In this document: piece after piece, positions 8,242 through 16,880 of the stretch
Numbering within the stretch: position 1 is the stretch's first letter
Layout: every line of letters begins with the position of its first letter
From: Microbispora sp. H13382
GTDB taxonomy: Bacteria > Actinomycetota > Actinomycetes > Streptosporangiales > Streptosporangiaceae
NCBI RefSeq assembly: GCF_014161445.1
Contig: NZ_JABBXA010000011.1
Span: forward strand, 204,275 to 268,274
Length of the DNA: 64,000 nt
Direction: 5' to 3'
Notes under the pieces: generated by a model
Databases searched by the model: none
What the model was told of the DNA's origin: nothing
Seen by the model: the letters and a program-made list of their open reading frames with translations, nothing else
Translations under genes and position numbers: made by a program

Positions 8242-8970
8242 ATGACCCATATCGATCCTGAGGCTCTAGTCGCCAGCCTGAGACGTCTGCAGAAGGACAG
8301 GGCGGCGACCGGGATCGTGCACCACCTTGAGCGCATCGTCCAAGTGGTCGACCGGCTTTTCGGATACTCCGGCGCCGGCCTGATGTTCGCCGAGGAGGAC
8401 CGCACACTCCGCTACCTCTTCGCCACGGACGAACGCGGCCGCAGCCTCGAACGTGCTCAGGCGGTGACGAGCCAGGGCCCGTGTGTGGCTGCGTACGTGG
8501 GCGACACCGCGGTGACGACGTCCGACGTGCGTGCCGACCGGCGGTGGCCGGCCCTGCGTGAACTGCTGCACCCCGAGGTGCGCGGGGTGGCGGGAGTGCC
8601 GATCCGGCTCGGCGGCGTGCCCGTGGGCACCCTGAACGTCTACCAGGACGCGCCGCACGAGTGGCAGGAGAGCGACACCCAGGCCCTCCACGCGTACGCC
8701 CACGTGATCGAGCAGGTCCTCGTGGCGTCGATGGAGGCGGACGAGAAGGCGGTGCTCGCCGACCAGCTCCAGTACGCGCTGGACTACCGCGTCGTGATCG
8801 AGCGTGCCATCGGCTACCTCATGGGCAAGCACGATCTGACGGCGTCACAGGCGTTCACCGGGCTGCGCAAGCAGGCCAGGGACAGCAGACGGAAGGTATC
8901 CGAGCTCGCGGCGGAGCTGCTGGGCGAGCAGAACCCGAGGAATGTTGCGAATCCAGACCACGTCGTCTGA
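8242..8970 (+). CDS. GAF-ANTAR transcription antiterminator
   Basis: 242 residues. Start ATG 8242 follows GAGAGG. The GAF domain covers about residues 15-165, with the ligand-cavity pattern GAGLMFAEED, SQGPCVAAY and VRGVAGVPIRLGGVPVGTLNVY. The last ~60 residues are an ANTAR domain: the helix DQLQYALDYRVVIERAIGYLMGKHDLTASQAFTGLRKQARDS-like segment carries the A-x-G-x-L-M pattern (AIGYLM) typical of RNA-binding ANTAR proteins. These bind paired hairpins in nascent RNA and prevent termination. The target RNA cannot be seen here. The 3' end overlaps the STAS gene by 29 nt, implying coupled translation. Confidence 0.9.
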   Translation: MTHIDPEALVASLRRLQKDRAATGIVHHLERIVQVVDRLFGYSGAGLMFAEEDRTLRYLFATDERGRSLERAQAVTSQGPCVAAYVGDTAVTTSDVRADRRWPALRELLHPEVRGVAGVPIRLGGVPVGTLNVYQDAPHEWQESDTQALHAYAHVIEQVLVASMEADEKAVLADQLQYALDYRVVIERAIGYLMGKHDLTASQAFTGLRKQARDSRRKVSELAAELLGEQNPRNVANPDHVV

Positions 8971-9307
8971 AACCGGCATCCACGTATCCGTGAGCGGCGA
9001 CCTCGACATGTCGGGGGTGCCGGAGTTCCGTGCCTGCCTGCGGCAGACGCTGGGGACGTACCGGCCCGGGCACGTCGAGGTCGACCTCGCCGGGGTCGGC
9101 TTCCTCGACTGCGCGGGCGCGCGGAGCCTCCTGTGGGCCGACGCGTGCGTGCGGGAGTGGGGCGGCGGTGTGACCTTCGTCCGCCCCACCCGGCTCGTGC
9201 TGCGGCTGCTGCGGCTGCTGGGCTTCGACGCGACGCTGTCGATCCGTACGGCGTCACACGTGCCGCTGCCCCAGCCCACGGCCGAGGCCCGGCCCCGGCC
9301 CAACTGA
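8942..9307 (+). CDS. STAS-domain protein (anti-sigma antagonist type)
   Basis: 121 residues from ATG 8942, with GAGGA immediately upstream, inside the 3' end of the GAF-ANTAR gene. The STAS fold is clear: VSGDLDMSGVPEFRACL, HVEVDLAGVGFLDCAGARSLLWA, then a helix and the strand GVTFVRPTRLVLRLLRLLG. In classical SpoIIAA/RsbV proteins the loop reads D-S-x-G and the Ser is phosphorylated by an RsbW-type kinase. Here it is D-C-A-G, so the usual phosphorylation site is replaced by Cys, suggesting a non-phosphorylatable or redox-sensitive variant. An RsbW-like kinase gene is in this window at 40077-40526, but a link is speculative. The C-terminal 20 residues are Pro-rich. Confidence 0.87.
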   Translation: MLRIQTTSSETGIHVSVSGDLDMSGVPEFRACLRQTLGTYRPGHVEVDLAGVGFLDCAGARSLLWADACVREWGGGVTFVRPTRLVLRLLRLLGFDATLSIRTASHVPLPQPTAEARPRPN

Positions 9308-9362
9308 CCGGCCGTACGCCGCGTGACCGGCGTGCGGTCCCGGACGAGCCGTGACCGGGCGA

Positions 9363-9368
9363 TAGTCT
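9363..9368 (+). promoter_or_regulatory. -10 box TAGTCT of pyrD, leaderless start
   Basis: TAGTCT ends 7 nt before ATG 9376, so transcription would start at or next to the A of the start codon. There is no ribosome site upstream of the ATG. The -35 region is weak. Confidence 0.5.
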
Positions 9369-9375
9369 TGCCGTG

Positions 9376-10428
9376 ATGTATCGACTCGTGTTCACGCAGG
9401 TCCTGAGCCGCCTCGACGCCGAGGCCGTCCACCACCTCACGATCAGGCTGCTCCGCCTGCTCGGGATGTTCCCGCCCCTCGTGCGGCTGCTGCACCGGCT
9501 GCTCGCGCCGAGGGCGGAGTCGCTGCGCGTGCAGGCGTTCGGCGTCCACTTCGCCTCGCCGTTCGGGCTCGCCGCCGGGTTCGACAAGGACGCCGGATGC
9601 GCCGAGCCGCTCTCGGCGCTCGGATTCGGGTACGTCGAGGTCGGTACGATCACCGCGCACGCCCAGCCCGGCAACCCGCGGCCGCGGCTGTTCCGGCTGC
9701 CGGAGAGCCGGGGGATCATCAACCGGATGGGCTTCAACAACGCCGGGGCGGCGGCCGCGGCCAAGCGGCTGCGCAGGGTGCGGCACATCCCGGCCGTGGT
9801 CGGCGTCAACATCGGCAAGACCAAGGTCGCGCCCGAGTCCGAGGCCGCGCGCGACTACGTGGACAGCGCCCGCAGGCTGGCGCCACTCGCCGACTACCTC
9901 GTGGTCAACGTGAGCTCGCCCAACACCCCCGGCCTGCGCGACCTGCAGGCCGTGGACCGCCTGCGGCCGCTGCTCGCGGCGGTCAAGGAGGCGGCCGGGC
10001 GCACCCCGCTGCTCGTGAAGATCGCGCCGGATCTGGCGGACGAGGACGTGGACGCCGTGGCCGAGCTCGCCACCGAGCTCGGGCTGGCGGGCGTCATCGC
10101 GACCAACACCACGATCAGCCGCGAGGGCGTCGCGAGCACCGAGGCGGGCGGCCTGTCCGGACGGCCGCTCAAGGTCCGCTCCCTGGAGGTGCTGCGCCGC
10201 CTGCGCCAGAAGGCCGGCGACCGGCTCACGCTGGTCTCCGTCGGCGGCGTGGAGGACGTCGACGACGTCTGGGAGCGGCTGCTGGCCGGCGCCACCCTCG
10301 TGCAGGGATACACCGGCCTGATCTACGAGGGCCCCCTGTGGCCGTCCCGGATCAACCGGCAGCTCGCCCGCAGGTTGCGGCGGCACGGTTACCGCTCGGT
10401 CCGCGAGATCGTCGGCCGCACCGCATGA
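9376..10428 (+). CDS. pyrD: Dihydroorotate dehydrogenase (quinone), class 2
   Basis: 350 residues. It oxidises dihydroorotate to orotate in pyrimidine synthesis and passes electrons through FMN to the membrane quinone pool. The class 2 signature is the N-terminal helix that reaches the membrane ([21 protein letters not shown]). Barrel motifs follow: [41 protein letters not shown], the catalytic-serine loop [29 protein letters not shown], and the phosphate/FMN loop VGGVEDVDD ending [16 protein letters not shown] 9376 is preferred over GTG 9373 because the -10 box fits a leaderless mRNA starting there. The stop overlaps an in-frame ATG of the following HMA gene. Confidence 0.95.
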   Translation: MYRLVFTQVLSRLDAEAVHHLTIRLLRLLGMFPPLVRLLHRLLAPRAESLRVQAFGVHFASPFGLAAGFDKDAGCAEPLSALGFGYVEVGTITAHAQPGNPRPRLFRLPESRGIINRMGFNNAGAAAAAKRLRRVRHIPAVVGVNIGKTKVAPESEAARDYVDSARRLAPLADYLVVNVSSPNTPGLRDLQAVDRLRPLLAAVKEAAGRTPLLVKIAPDLADEDVDAVAELATELGLAGVIATNTTISREGVASTEAGGLSGRPLKVRSLEVLRRLRQKAGDRLTLVSVGGVEDVDDVWERLLAGATLVQGYTGLIYEGPLWPSRINRQLARRLRRHGYRSVREIVGRTA

Positions 10429-10457
10429 GTTCCCTCACCCCGGATATGGAGATCGTC

Positions 10458-10655
10458 ATGAGTGTGAAGACCTACACCGTGCAGGGCATGACCTGCGGCC
10501 ACTGCGTGAGTTCGGTCAAGGAGGAGGTCGGTGAGATCGCCGGGGTCACCGGCGTCGAGGTCGACCTGGACAGCGGCCGCCTCGACGTCTCCGGCGACGT
10601 CGCCGACGACGCCGTGCGCAAGGCCGTCGAGGAGGCCGGCTACACCCTCGCCTGA
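10458..10655 (+). CDS. Heavy-metal-associated domain protein (copper chaperone type)
   Basis: 65 residues, one ferredoxin-like HMA domain. YTVQGMTCGHCVSSVKEE contains the metal-binding M-T-C-G-H-C pair, and the C-terminal EEAGYTLA is typical of CopZ-like proteins that carry Cu(I) to a P-type ATPase or repressor. ATG 10458 has GGAG at a good distance. In-frame ATGs at 10425 (overlapping the pyrD stop) and 10446 would add 11 or 4 residues. No copper ATPase or CsoR gene is in the window, so the partner is elsewhere. Confidence 0.88.
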   Translation: MSVKTYTVQGMTCGHCVSSVKEEVGEIAGVTGVEVDLDSGRLDVSGDVADDAVRKAVEEAGYTLA

Positions 10656-10696
10656 GCCCCGGCCGCGCCCTTGTCGTGATCGATAAGGTGTCCGGC

Positions 10697-11092
10697 ATGG
10701 GCGTCCTGGTCGACTACTTCACCGCTGATTCGGACCGGTCGGCCCGGCGTGCCCTGTCCGGTGGGCCGGGGGCGGCCGGCCTGCCGTACGTCGACTGCAA
10801 GGGATGGCTCGACGAGCTCGACACGCTGGTCGCCGAGCTCAGCGGACGCGACCTCAGCGAGTTCGGCGACACCGAGGCAGTCGTGGCGGACGACGAAGAA
10901 GGGCCGGCCTTGGACCGCATGGCGGCCGGCACCGTCGAGGCGCTCGCCGCCGTCGACGACGCCCGGCTGCGCGAGTACGCCGATGAGGAACTCCTCGTCG
11001 AGTTCGAGATCGAGCGCGTCACGGAGCTGCGGGACCTGGCCCGCACGGCCGTACGGCTCAACCAGGGCATGTATCGCTGGATGTGCCTCTGA
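10697..11092 (+). CDS. Conserved hypothetical acidic protein
   Basis: 131 residues from ATG 10697 (GTG 10676 is an upstream alternative). It is strongly acidic and helical, with EFGDTEAVVADDEEGPALDRMAAGT and RLREYADEELLVEFEIERV in the second half, and ends NQGMYRWMCL. It has no signal peptide or membrane segment and I do not recognise the family. Its last 35 nt overlap the convergent pentapeptide-repeat gene. The codon bias matches its neighbours, so it is probably genuine. Confidence 0.65.
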   Translation: MGVLVDYFTADSDRSARRALSGGPGAAGLPYVDCKGWLDELDTLVAELSGRDLSEFGDTEAVVADDEEGPALDRMAAGTVEALAAVDDARLREYADEELLVEFEIERVTELRDLARTAVRLNQGMYRWMCL

Positions 11093-11912
11093 GCGCCTCG
11101 AACAGCTCCTGGCGGAGGGCGGGCGGCAGTCTGCGGCCCATGTCCAGCGGGCTCACCACCGCGTGGTCGTCGTTGTGCTTCACGGCGCCGCCGGCGAGGA
11201 ACTCCAGGCTGAGGCGGGCCTCCTCCCGGTGCTTCTCGTCCGGCCAGGTCTCCACGAGCGGCAGCACCGCCGTCACCCGCGCGCCGACGCGGTCGAGGAG
11301 CGCGTAGCCGGGCGGCCAGCGCTGCGCGTGCAGGTCGATGTGCTTGAAGGCGACGTAGTCCAGCTCGGCGGCGGTGAAGTCGTTGCCGGTGAACGCGTTG
11401 CGCTCCCTGCCCAGCGCGCTCTCGTGCCGGATGGGTCGGCCCCAGAAGTTGATGTCGTGGAGCCGCCCGGAGAACACGCAGCCGACGAACTCGGCCTCCA
11501 TCGTGAACGTCTGCCGCCGCAGCCGGGAGCGGTCGAAGACACATCGTTCGAACCGGACGTTGCCGAAGGACGTGAGCGGCGCGAAGCGCGTACGCCGGAA
11601 CACGCAGTCGCGGAAGACCGACTGCGGCCACCTTTCGCCCCTCCAGGTCCGCCGGAGGCCGATGCCCGTCGACAGGTCGTCGAAGGCGGTGCCGGAGAAG
11701 TCGCATCCTACGAATTCGCCGGCATGAGAGCTGAAGTCGGCGAACCGCGTCCCGGAGAAGTCGACGTTCACGAGCCGTGCCCGGTCGAAGGTCACGCTCG
11801 ACACGCCGGGCGGCAATTCGAACCGCTGGTCGCGCAGCTCGCCGCGGGCGATCCAATCCCGCCGCCACTCTTCCGCGCTCGGCCGCAGGCTGAACCGCTC
11901 GGACATGCTCAT
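11058..11912 (-). CDS. Pentapeptide-repeat protein
   Basis: 284 residues. From about residue 38 to 175 there are repeated A(D/N)LXX-type pentapeptides with F or L at the centre: VTFDRARLVNVDFSGTRFAD, CDFSGTAFDDL, CVFRRTRF, RFERCVFDRSRLRR, CVFSGRL, NDFTAAELDYVAF. These build a right-handed quadrilateral beta-helix. Some members mimic DNA and protect gyrase (Qnr, MfpA), but most have unknown roles. The C-terminal ~90 residues are a non-repeat helical region. ATG 11912 is used; ATG 11906 is equally possible. It is divergent from the hypothetical at 12043 and overlaps the convergent gene by 35 nt. Confidence 0.85.
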   Translation of the reverse strand: MSMSERFSLRPSAEEWRRDWIARGELRDQRFELPPGVSSVTFDRARLVNVDFSGTRFADFSSHAGEFVGCDFSGTAFDDLSTGIGLRRTWRGERWPQSVFRDCVFRRTRFAPLTSFGNVRFERCVFDRSRLRRQTFTMEAEFVGCVFSGRLHDINFWGRPIRHESALGRERNAFTGNDFTAAELDYVAFKHIDLHAQRWPPGYALLDRVGARVTAVLPLVETWPDEKHREEARLSLEFLAGGAVKHNDDHAVVSPLDMGRRLPPALRQELFEALRGTSSDTCPG

Positions 11913-12042
11913 GCCCGCCGCTCGCTACGGCCCGTGCCCGGAGGACACGCCGCGATCATGTCCTCCGAAAGTACGAGATCATGCATGGGCGGAGTATCAC
12001 AGCCCGCCCCGACAAAACTGCCAAGCGAGCGGCCCCCCACGC

Positions 12043-12513
12043 ATGAGCGCCATCTACGACCAGGCCGACGGCGAGCGGATCGCCGTGGCGGACAGCGGTG
12101 ACTCGGTGAGCATCGTCAACCGCTCCGCGAGGATCGTCGTCGCCAAGAAGGACGCCCGCCGGCTCGCCGAGCGGATCCTCGCCGCGGCGGGCCGGATGGC
12201 CGTCGTCCTGTTCCCGCCCGCCCTGCGGAAGGACACCCTGTCGGTCTCCGGCACCTCCGGGCGGTGGAAGGTCCGCGTCTCGCCCAAGAACGGCGCACGC
12301 GTCCTCGTGGAGGCCGACCCCCAAGGTCTCGGCCCGGACGAGGCCTACGAGCTCGCGGCCGCCGTCGCGGTGGCCGCCCGCCACATCGGCGACGCCGCGC
12401 ACGCCGACCAGCTCCTCACGACGAGGATTCGCGAGGTCATCGACGCCCACCAGGGCCTGGACGCGGAGAAGATCGCCGCCGCCGTCGTCGCCGAGGTCCT
12501 CGACGGAACGTGA
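12043..12513 (+). CDS. Hypothetical protein
   Basis: 156 residues from ATG 12043, with no good ribosome site. The N-terminal half contains repeated short strands (GERIAVADSGDSVSIVNRSARIVVAKKDARRL) and then GRWKVRVSPKNGARVLVEAD. The C-terminal half is an Ala-rich pair of helices ending VIDAHQGLDAEKIAAAVVAEVLDG. It is soluble and not recognised. It sits between the divergent pentapeptide gene and the DUF4037 gene on the same strand. Confidence 0.6.
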   Translation: MSAIYDQADGERIAVADSGDSVSIVNRSARIVVAKKDARRLAERILAAAGRMAVVLFPPALRKDTLSVSGTSGRWKVRVSPKNGARVLVEADPQGLGPDEAYELAAAVAVAARHIGDAAHADQLLTTRIREVIDAHQGLDAEKIAAAVVAEVLDGT

Positions 12514-12622
12514 CACCCCGCCCCGCCGCATCCCGGTACACGGAGTGCGGCCCGCCCGCCGGTGCCGGGCGGGGGGCACACCGGGGAAAGCCGGTTGCGC
12601 CCCGGGAAGCGGCCTGCGGACG

Positions 12623-13720
12623 ATGTCGGCTGTGGGAGACGGGCACGTACGCGGACTGGAGCTGTCACGGCGGTTCTACGGGGAGGCGGTGGCACCGCTG
12701 CTGGCGCGGCGTTTCGGCGGGCTCACGCACTCGGCGGCACTCGTCGGTCCGGGCTCGGAGGTGCTCGGGTACGACACCGAGCGGTCCACCGACCACGACT
12801 GGGGTCCGCGGCTGCAGCTGTTCCTGAGCCCTGCGGACGCCACCGCCCACGGCGAGGCCGTGGACGCCGCGCTCGCCGAGAGCCTGCCGCCGCGGTTCCT
12901 CGGCTATCCCACGAGCTTCGGCGCTCCCGGGGCCGACGGAACCCGGCGCCTGGAGGCGACGGACGGGCCGAGCCGGCACGGTGTGGTGGTGGCCGATCTG
13001 ACCGCGTGGCTCACCGGGCACCTCGGGTTCGACCCGGCCGCGGGCGTCGGCCTCTCCGACTGGCTGGCGACGCCGACCCAGACGCTCGCGGAGATGACGT
13101 CGGGAGAGGTCTTCCACGACGGACTGGGCCTCCTCCTGCCCGTCCGGCGGCGCCTCGCCTGGTATCCCGGCGACGTCTGGCGCTACGTCCTGGCCTGCCA
13201 GTGGCGGCGGATCGCCCAGGAGGAGGCGTTCGTGGGCCGAGCCGGCGAGGCCGGCGACGAACTGGGCTCCGCCGTCACCTGCGCCCGTCTGGTGCGTGAC
13301 CTCGTCCGCCTCGCCCTGCTCATGCACCGCCGCTATCCGCCGTACGGCAAGTGGCTGGGCAGCGCCTTCGCCGGCCTGCCGTGCGGCCCGGACCTGGCGC
13401 CGGTACTGAGGGCGGCCGTGTCGGCTTCCGGCTGGCGGGACCGCGAGCGCTACCTGGCCACCGCCTACGAAGCCCTCGCGGCCCTGCACAACGGTCTCGG
13501 CCTCACCGCGCCCGTCAACGCGTGCACCCGGCCCTACCACGATCGGCCGTACCGGGTGCTGCGCGCCGAGCGCTTCACCGAGGCGCTGCTGGAGACCATC
13601 GCCGATCCGGAGGTGCGGCGGTTGCCTCTCACCGGCGCGGTGGACCAGTACGTCGACAGCACCGACGTGCTGTGCGACCGGCCTCGTGTGCGGCGCGTCG
13701 CCGACGCGGCGCGGCGTTAG
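12623..13720 (+). CDS. DUF4037 / nucleotidyltransferase-like protein
   Basis: 365 residues from ATG 12623. The N-terminus resembles a nucleotidyltransferase fold: SAALVGPGSEVLGYDTERSTDHDWGPRLQLFL contains a G-S-E-x(n)-S-T-D-H-D-W pattern where the acidic residues would bind metal. The C-terminal half is the helical DUF4037 region (GDVWRYVLACQWRRIAQEEAFVGRAGEAGDELGS, then LLMHRRYPPYGKWLGSAF) usually fused to it. Function is unproven; relatives are guessed to be resistance-type or antitoxin-type nucleotidyltransferases. It is convergent with the hexosaminidase gene, 47 nt away. Confidence 0.72.
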   Translation: MSAVGDGHVRGLELSRRFYGEAVAPLLARRFGGLTHSAALVGPGSEVLGYDTERSTDHDWGPRLQLFLSPADATAHGEAVDAALAESLPPRFLGYPTSFGAPGADGTRRLEATDGPSRHGVVVADLTAWLTGHLGFDPAAGVGLSDWLATPTQTLAEMTSGEVFHDGLGLLLPVRRRLAWYPGDVWRYVLACQWRRIAQEEAFVGRAGEAGDELGSAVTCARLVRDLVRLALLMHRRYPPYGKWLGSAFAGLPCGPDLAPVLRAAVSASGWRDRERYLATAYEALAALHNGLGLTAPVNACTRPYHDRPYRVLRAERFTEALLETIADPEVRRLPLTGAVDQYVDSTDVLCDRPRVRRVADAARR

Positions 13721-13767
13721 AGGTGGTGCGGCGTTGAAGGTGGTGCGGCGTTGAAGGCGGCGCGGCG

Positions 13768-15408
13768 TCACATGCTGGGCCGGGTGGAGTCGGCCGACAG
13801 GCTGAGCTCGTGCAGGTGGCGCATCACGTCGTGCACCGCGACGGCGCCCGGGCGGTGGCGGCGCCATCCGCTGCCGCCCCGCTGCCAGGGCCGGGGCCCG
13901 GAGAGCGGGCGGTATTCCACGCCGAACGCGTCAAGCCGCGCGAGGTGGGCGTCGAGGCGGCGGAAGAAGTCCTCGGTCCCGGCCGGGCCGCCGGTCCAGG
14001 CGATCTCGGCCGCCGCGCAGCCCCGGGGCCAGGCGCGGTAGTCGAGCGTCCGCCCGTCCGGGATGCGCTCGCTCCACAGCTGGAACTGGGCGCCGATCAC
14101 CCGGGCCCGGTCCTCCTCCGGCCACTGCGACGGCGCGGGGGCGAAGGCCGCCACGTCCGCCACGGTGATCGCGTCGCCCAGCCCGGCCGGTTCCTCGGGC
14201 GAGGCGGCCTCGGCGTAGTCGAAGTACATCGGGAAGACCGGCGTCGCCACCACGTCGTGCCCCGCCGCCGCGGCCCGGCGGGCGACATGCTCGCCGCGCC
14301 ACGGCATGACGATCGTGTCCGGCCGCAGCCTGCCGCTGACGAACGCCTCGTCCCACACCACCGTGCGGCTGCCGCGCTCGGCCAGCGCGTCGGCGAGCCG
14401 CCGCAGGAACCACGCGTGCAGGTCACCCGTGCTCTCCAGGCCGAGCGACGCCTGGTAGGCCGAGATCTCGGCCGACGCCGCCCAGTCGTCCAGCACGCAC
14501 TCGTCGCCGCCGATGTGGAAGTACGGCACATCCCCCAGCGCGTCGGCGATCTCGGCGAACACGGTGGTCAGGAAGTCGACGGTCGCCGGGAGCGGGGACA
14601 GGATCGCCGACGAGATGCCCCACCGGTCCAGCACCTCGTAACGCTCCTGCGGCCGGGAGGCCAGCGCGGGGTAGGCGGCCAGCACGGCGGAGGCGTGCCC
14701 CGGCACGTCGATCTCCGGCACGACGGTGACGGCCCGCGCCCGGGCGTACGCCGCGATCTCCGCGAGGTCGGCCGGCGTGTAGTGGCCGCCGTGGGGGACG
14801 CCGTCGAAGGCGAGCTCCTCCCCCCGGTGGCTGGTGATCGTCCGCGAACGGTGCGAGCCCACCTCGTGCAGCAGCGGGAACGCCCTGCTTTCCACCCTCC
14901 AGCCCTGGTCGTCGGCCAGGTGGAGGTGCAGCCGGTTGAGCTTGTGCAGCGCCATCAGGTCGATCATGCGCAGCACCTCCCGCTTGGGCAGGAAGTTGCG
15001 CGCCACGTCGAGGTGGGCGCCGCGCCAGGAGAACCCCGGCGCGTCCTCCACCCGCCCGCGGGGGACCGTCCAGGACGTCCCGGGCACGAGGGCCGACCGG
15101 AACGCCTCGGCCGGCAGGAGCTGCCGCAGCGTCTGCCCGGCGTAGAAGGCCCCCGCGCGGTCCCCGGCCGTGATGTGCACGCCGTCGCCCGCGATCGTCA
15201 GCGCGTACGCCTCCGGCCCGAGCCGGGGGTCCTCCGCCACCCGTACGGCCGCCGTGGCGGCGTCGCCGGGCCTCAGGTCGAGCACGGGGAGCGCGAGCCG
15301 TACGGCGTCGGTGAGCTGAGCCGGGCCCGACACGGCGGAACCGGGCGCGATCTCGGCAGACCCGGAACCGGTCTCGGTCAGCCTCGGCCGGGGAAGCAGG
15401 TGGTCCAT
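13768..15408 (-). CDS. Beta-N-acetylhexosaminidase, GH20
   Basis: 546 residues. GH20 enzymes remove terminal GlcNAc or GalNAc with substrate-assisted retention. An N-terminal GH20b-like domain (to about residue 120) has the YALTIAGDGVHITAGDRAGAFYAGQTLRQLL hallmark. The barrel follows: RGAHLDVARNFLPKREVLRMIDLMALHKLNRLHLHLADDQGWRVE, HYTPADLAEIAAYA, VVPEIDVPGHASA, and the catalytic pair in YFHIGGDECV (Asp-Glu). FQLWSE near the end gives the substrate-binding Trp. No signal peptide is seen from ATG 15408, so it may act in the cytoplasm on imported chitobiose or cell-wall fragments. It lies 88 nt downstream of a cell-wall amidase, suggesting a shared role in peptidoglycan turnover. Confidence 0.92.
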   Translation of the reverse strand: MDHLLPRPRLTETGSGSAEIAPGSAVSGPAQLTDAVRLALPVLDLRPGDAATAAVRVAEDPRLGPEAYALTIAGDGVHITAGDRAGAFYAGQTLRQLLPAEAFRSALVPGTSWTVPRGRVEDAPGFSWRGAHLDVARNFLPKREVLRMIDLMALHKLNRLHLHLADDQGWRVESRAFPLLHEVGSHRSRTITSHRGEELAFDGVPHGGHYTPADLAEIAAYARARAVTVVPEIDVPGHASAVLAAYPALASRPQERYEVLDRWGISSAILSPLPATVDFLTTVFAEIADALGDVPYFHIGGDECVLDDWAASAEISAYQASLGLESTGDLHAWFLRRLADALAERGSRTVVWDEAFVSGRLRPDTIVMPWRGEHVARRAAAAGHDVVATPVFPMYFDYAEAASPEEPAGLGDAITVADVAAFAPAPSQWPEEDRARVIGAQFQLWSERIPDGRTLDYRAWPRGCAAAEIAWTGGPAGTEDFFRRLDAHLARLDAFGVEYRPLSGPRPWQRGGSGWRRHRPGAVAVHDVMRHLHELSLSADSTRPSM

Positions 15409-15496
15409 GCCGCCGATGATGCCAAACCTCACCGACAGCTTCGCCACCCCGTCCACAGCCCTCCTGGCGGGGGCGCCACCCCCGGCGAGGGTTCGG

Positions 15497-16432
15497 TCAG
15501 CGGGCGGAGGTGAGGTACTTCTCCAGGCCCTGCGCCAGTGCCTCGGCCATCCGCTGGCGGAACTCCCGGTCCTTGAACTTGGCGGCGTCGGCCGCGTTGC
15601 GCATGTTGCCGCACTCGATGAAGATCTTCGGCACCTTCGACAGGTTGAGCCCGCCGAGGTCGCTGCGGTAGTTCAGCGCATCCTTGCCGATGTAGTTCGA
15701 GTACGGCAGGCCGGTGCCCTTCCGGAAGGCGTTCCGCACGTCCTGCCCGAGCCGCGCCGAGTCATCCACGACCGCGTCGACCGGCCCGCCGATCTTCTTC
15801 GGCATGATGATGTGGAAGCCGTGAAGGTTCGCCGCCGCGCCGTCGCCGTGGATGGAGATCGCCGCGTCCGCGTCGTTCTCGTTCCCGATGGCGGCCCGCT
15901 TGTCGATGCAGGGACCCCAGTCGGTCTTGCTCGACCGGGTGAGCGTGACCGTGGCCCCCCGGGCCTTCAGGAGCTTCGCGAGCTTGTTGGACACGTCCCA
16001 GGTGAAGGCCGCCTCGGTGTAGCCGTCGTTGGTCGACGTGCCGGTGGTGTCGCAGGCCTTCTTCTGGTTGGAGATGTCGACGAGCTTGTTGATCTCCCGG
16101 GCGTGCCGGAAGTTCCCGCCGTTGTGACCCGGATCGATCACGACGCGCTTCCCGGCCAGCGGCTTGGCCGAGGTCTCGGAGGCGGTCTCGGAGGCGGCGG
16201 CCGTACGGGTGTCGGGGACGGTCGTGATGTCCGTCTCGGACCCGGCGGGCTCGGACGTCCCCTGCCCCGCAGTGTCGGCCGCCCGGTTCTGGGTCGCGGC
16301 CGGCTGCCCGACCTGGGGCGTGGCGGCGGTGGGGACGGAGGCCCCCGTGTCGGAGACCTCAGCGCCGCCGCAGGCGACGGCTCCGACCCCGCACAGGGCC
16401 AGGGCTGCGGCGGCGAGTGGTCGTCTGATCAC
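15497..16432 (-). CDS. N-acetylmuramoyl-L-alanine amidase (Amidase_3), exported
   Basis: 311 residues. The zinc amidase cleaves the bond between MurNAc and the stem peptide. The start is GTG 16432, preceded by GAAGGGA, giving VIRRPLAAAALALCGVGAVAC, a signal peptide with a probable lipobox. A Ser/Thr/Ala linker runs to about residue 90. The Amidase_3 domain shows zinc ligands His in VVIDPGHNGGN, Glu in DGYTEAAF, and His in AAISIHGDG; the catalytic Glu is in IFIECGNMRN close to the C-terminus. The layout resembles mycobacterial Rv3717. It is upstream of the GH20 gene and downstream of a small hypothetical, all on one strand. Confidence 0.92.
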   Translation of the reverse strand: MIRRPLAAAALALCGVGAVACGGAEVSDTGASVPTAATPQVGQPAATQNRAADTAGQGTSEPAGSETDITTVPDTRTAAASETASETSAKPLAGKRVVIDPGHNGGNFRHAREINKLVDISNQKKACDTTGTSTNDGYTEAAFTWDVSNKLAKLLKARGATVTLTRSSKTDWGPCIDKRAAIGNENDADAAISIHGDGAAANLHGFHIIMPKKIGGPVDAVVDDSARLGQDVRNAFRKGTGLPYSNYIGKDALNYRSDLGGLNLSKVPKIFIECGNMRNAADAAKFKDREFRQRMAEALAQGLEKYLTSAR

Positions 16433-16498
16433 GGTCGAAATCCCTTCCCGGAGGTGCAGTCTCCCCAACCTAACCGGAACGGAGTCGTGATCAGACCG

Positions 16499-16765
16499 TT
16501 ATGCCGGAAACCTGCCCGCCCACGCCGGCTCGGGGACCTCCTGCCGGTGTAGGAGAGCGGCCAGCTCACGGGCGTCCTCGGCGTCGAGGCCCAGCACCAC
16601 GCGGGGCCGTCCCCAGGGGTGGTCGATCGAGTGGGCGACGTAGCTCGCCACCGACTCGGCGACGTCCTCGCTGCCGAGCCCCCGGCTCTCCCTCCAGTAC
16701 GCCCAGGCCCGCTCCAGCTCGCCGGCGGCCCGCTGCGCGCACGAGACCAACTCAGGATCACGCAT
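16499..16765 (-). CDS. Small hypothetical protein
   Basis: 88 residues from ATG 16765. It is a single soluble helical domain: LVSCAQRAAGELERAWAYWRESRGL, then AESVASYVAHSIDHPWGRPRVVLGLDAEDARELAALL. The compact GRPRVVLGLDAEDA segment looks conserved, but I do not recognise a family. It is 66 nt upstream of the amidase and may head that transcript. Confidence 0.65.
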   Translation of the reverse strand: MRDPELVSCAQRAAGELERAWAYWRESRGLGSEDVAESVASYVAHSIDHPWGRPRVVLGLDAEDARELAALLHRQEVPEPAWAGRFPA

Positions 16766-16880
16766 GTATCCCCCCGATTCCCGGTCGCCGGCCCGCGGGC
16801 AGCCCTTCCGCGACCCGCCGGGGGGCCGGCGCCACGGCTGAAGTCAACACCCGCCGCGAGGGGACACGTCGGTGATTGAC

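Noticed and set aside
8845..10386. Open frame of 513 codons opposite pyrD and the STAS gene
   Set aside because: No protein family features; pyrD on the other strand is certain.
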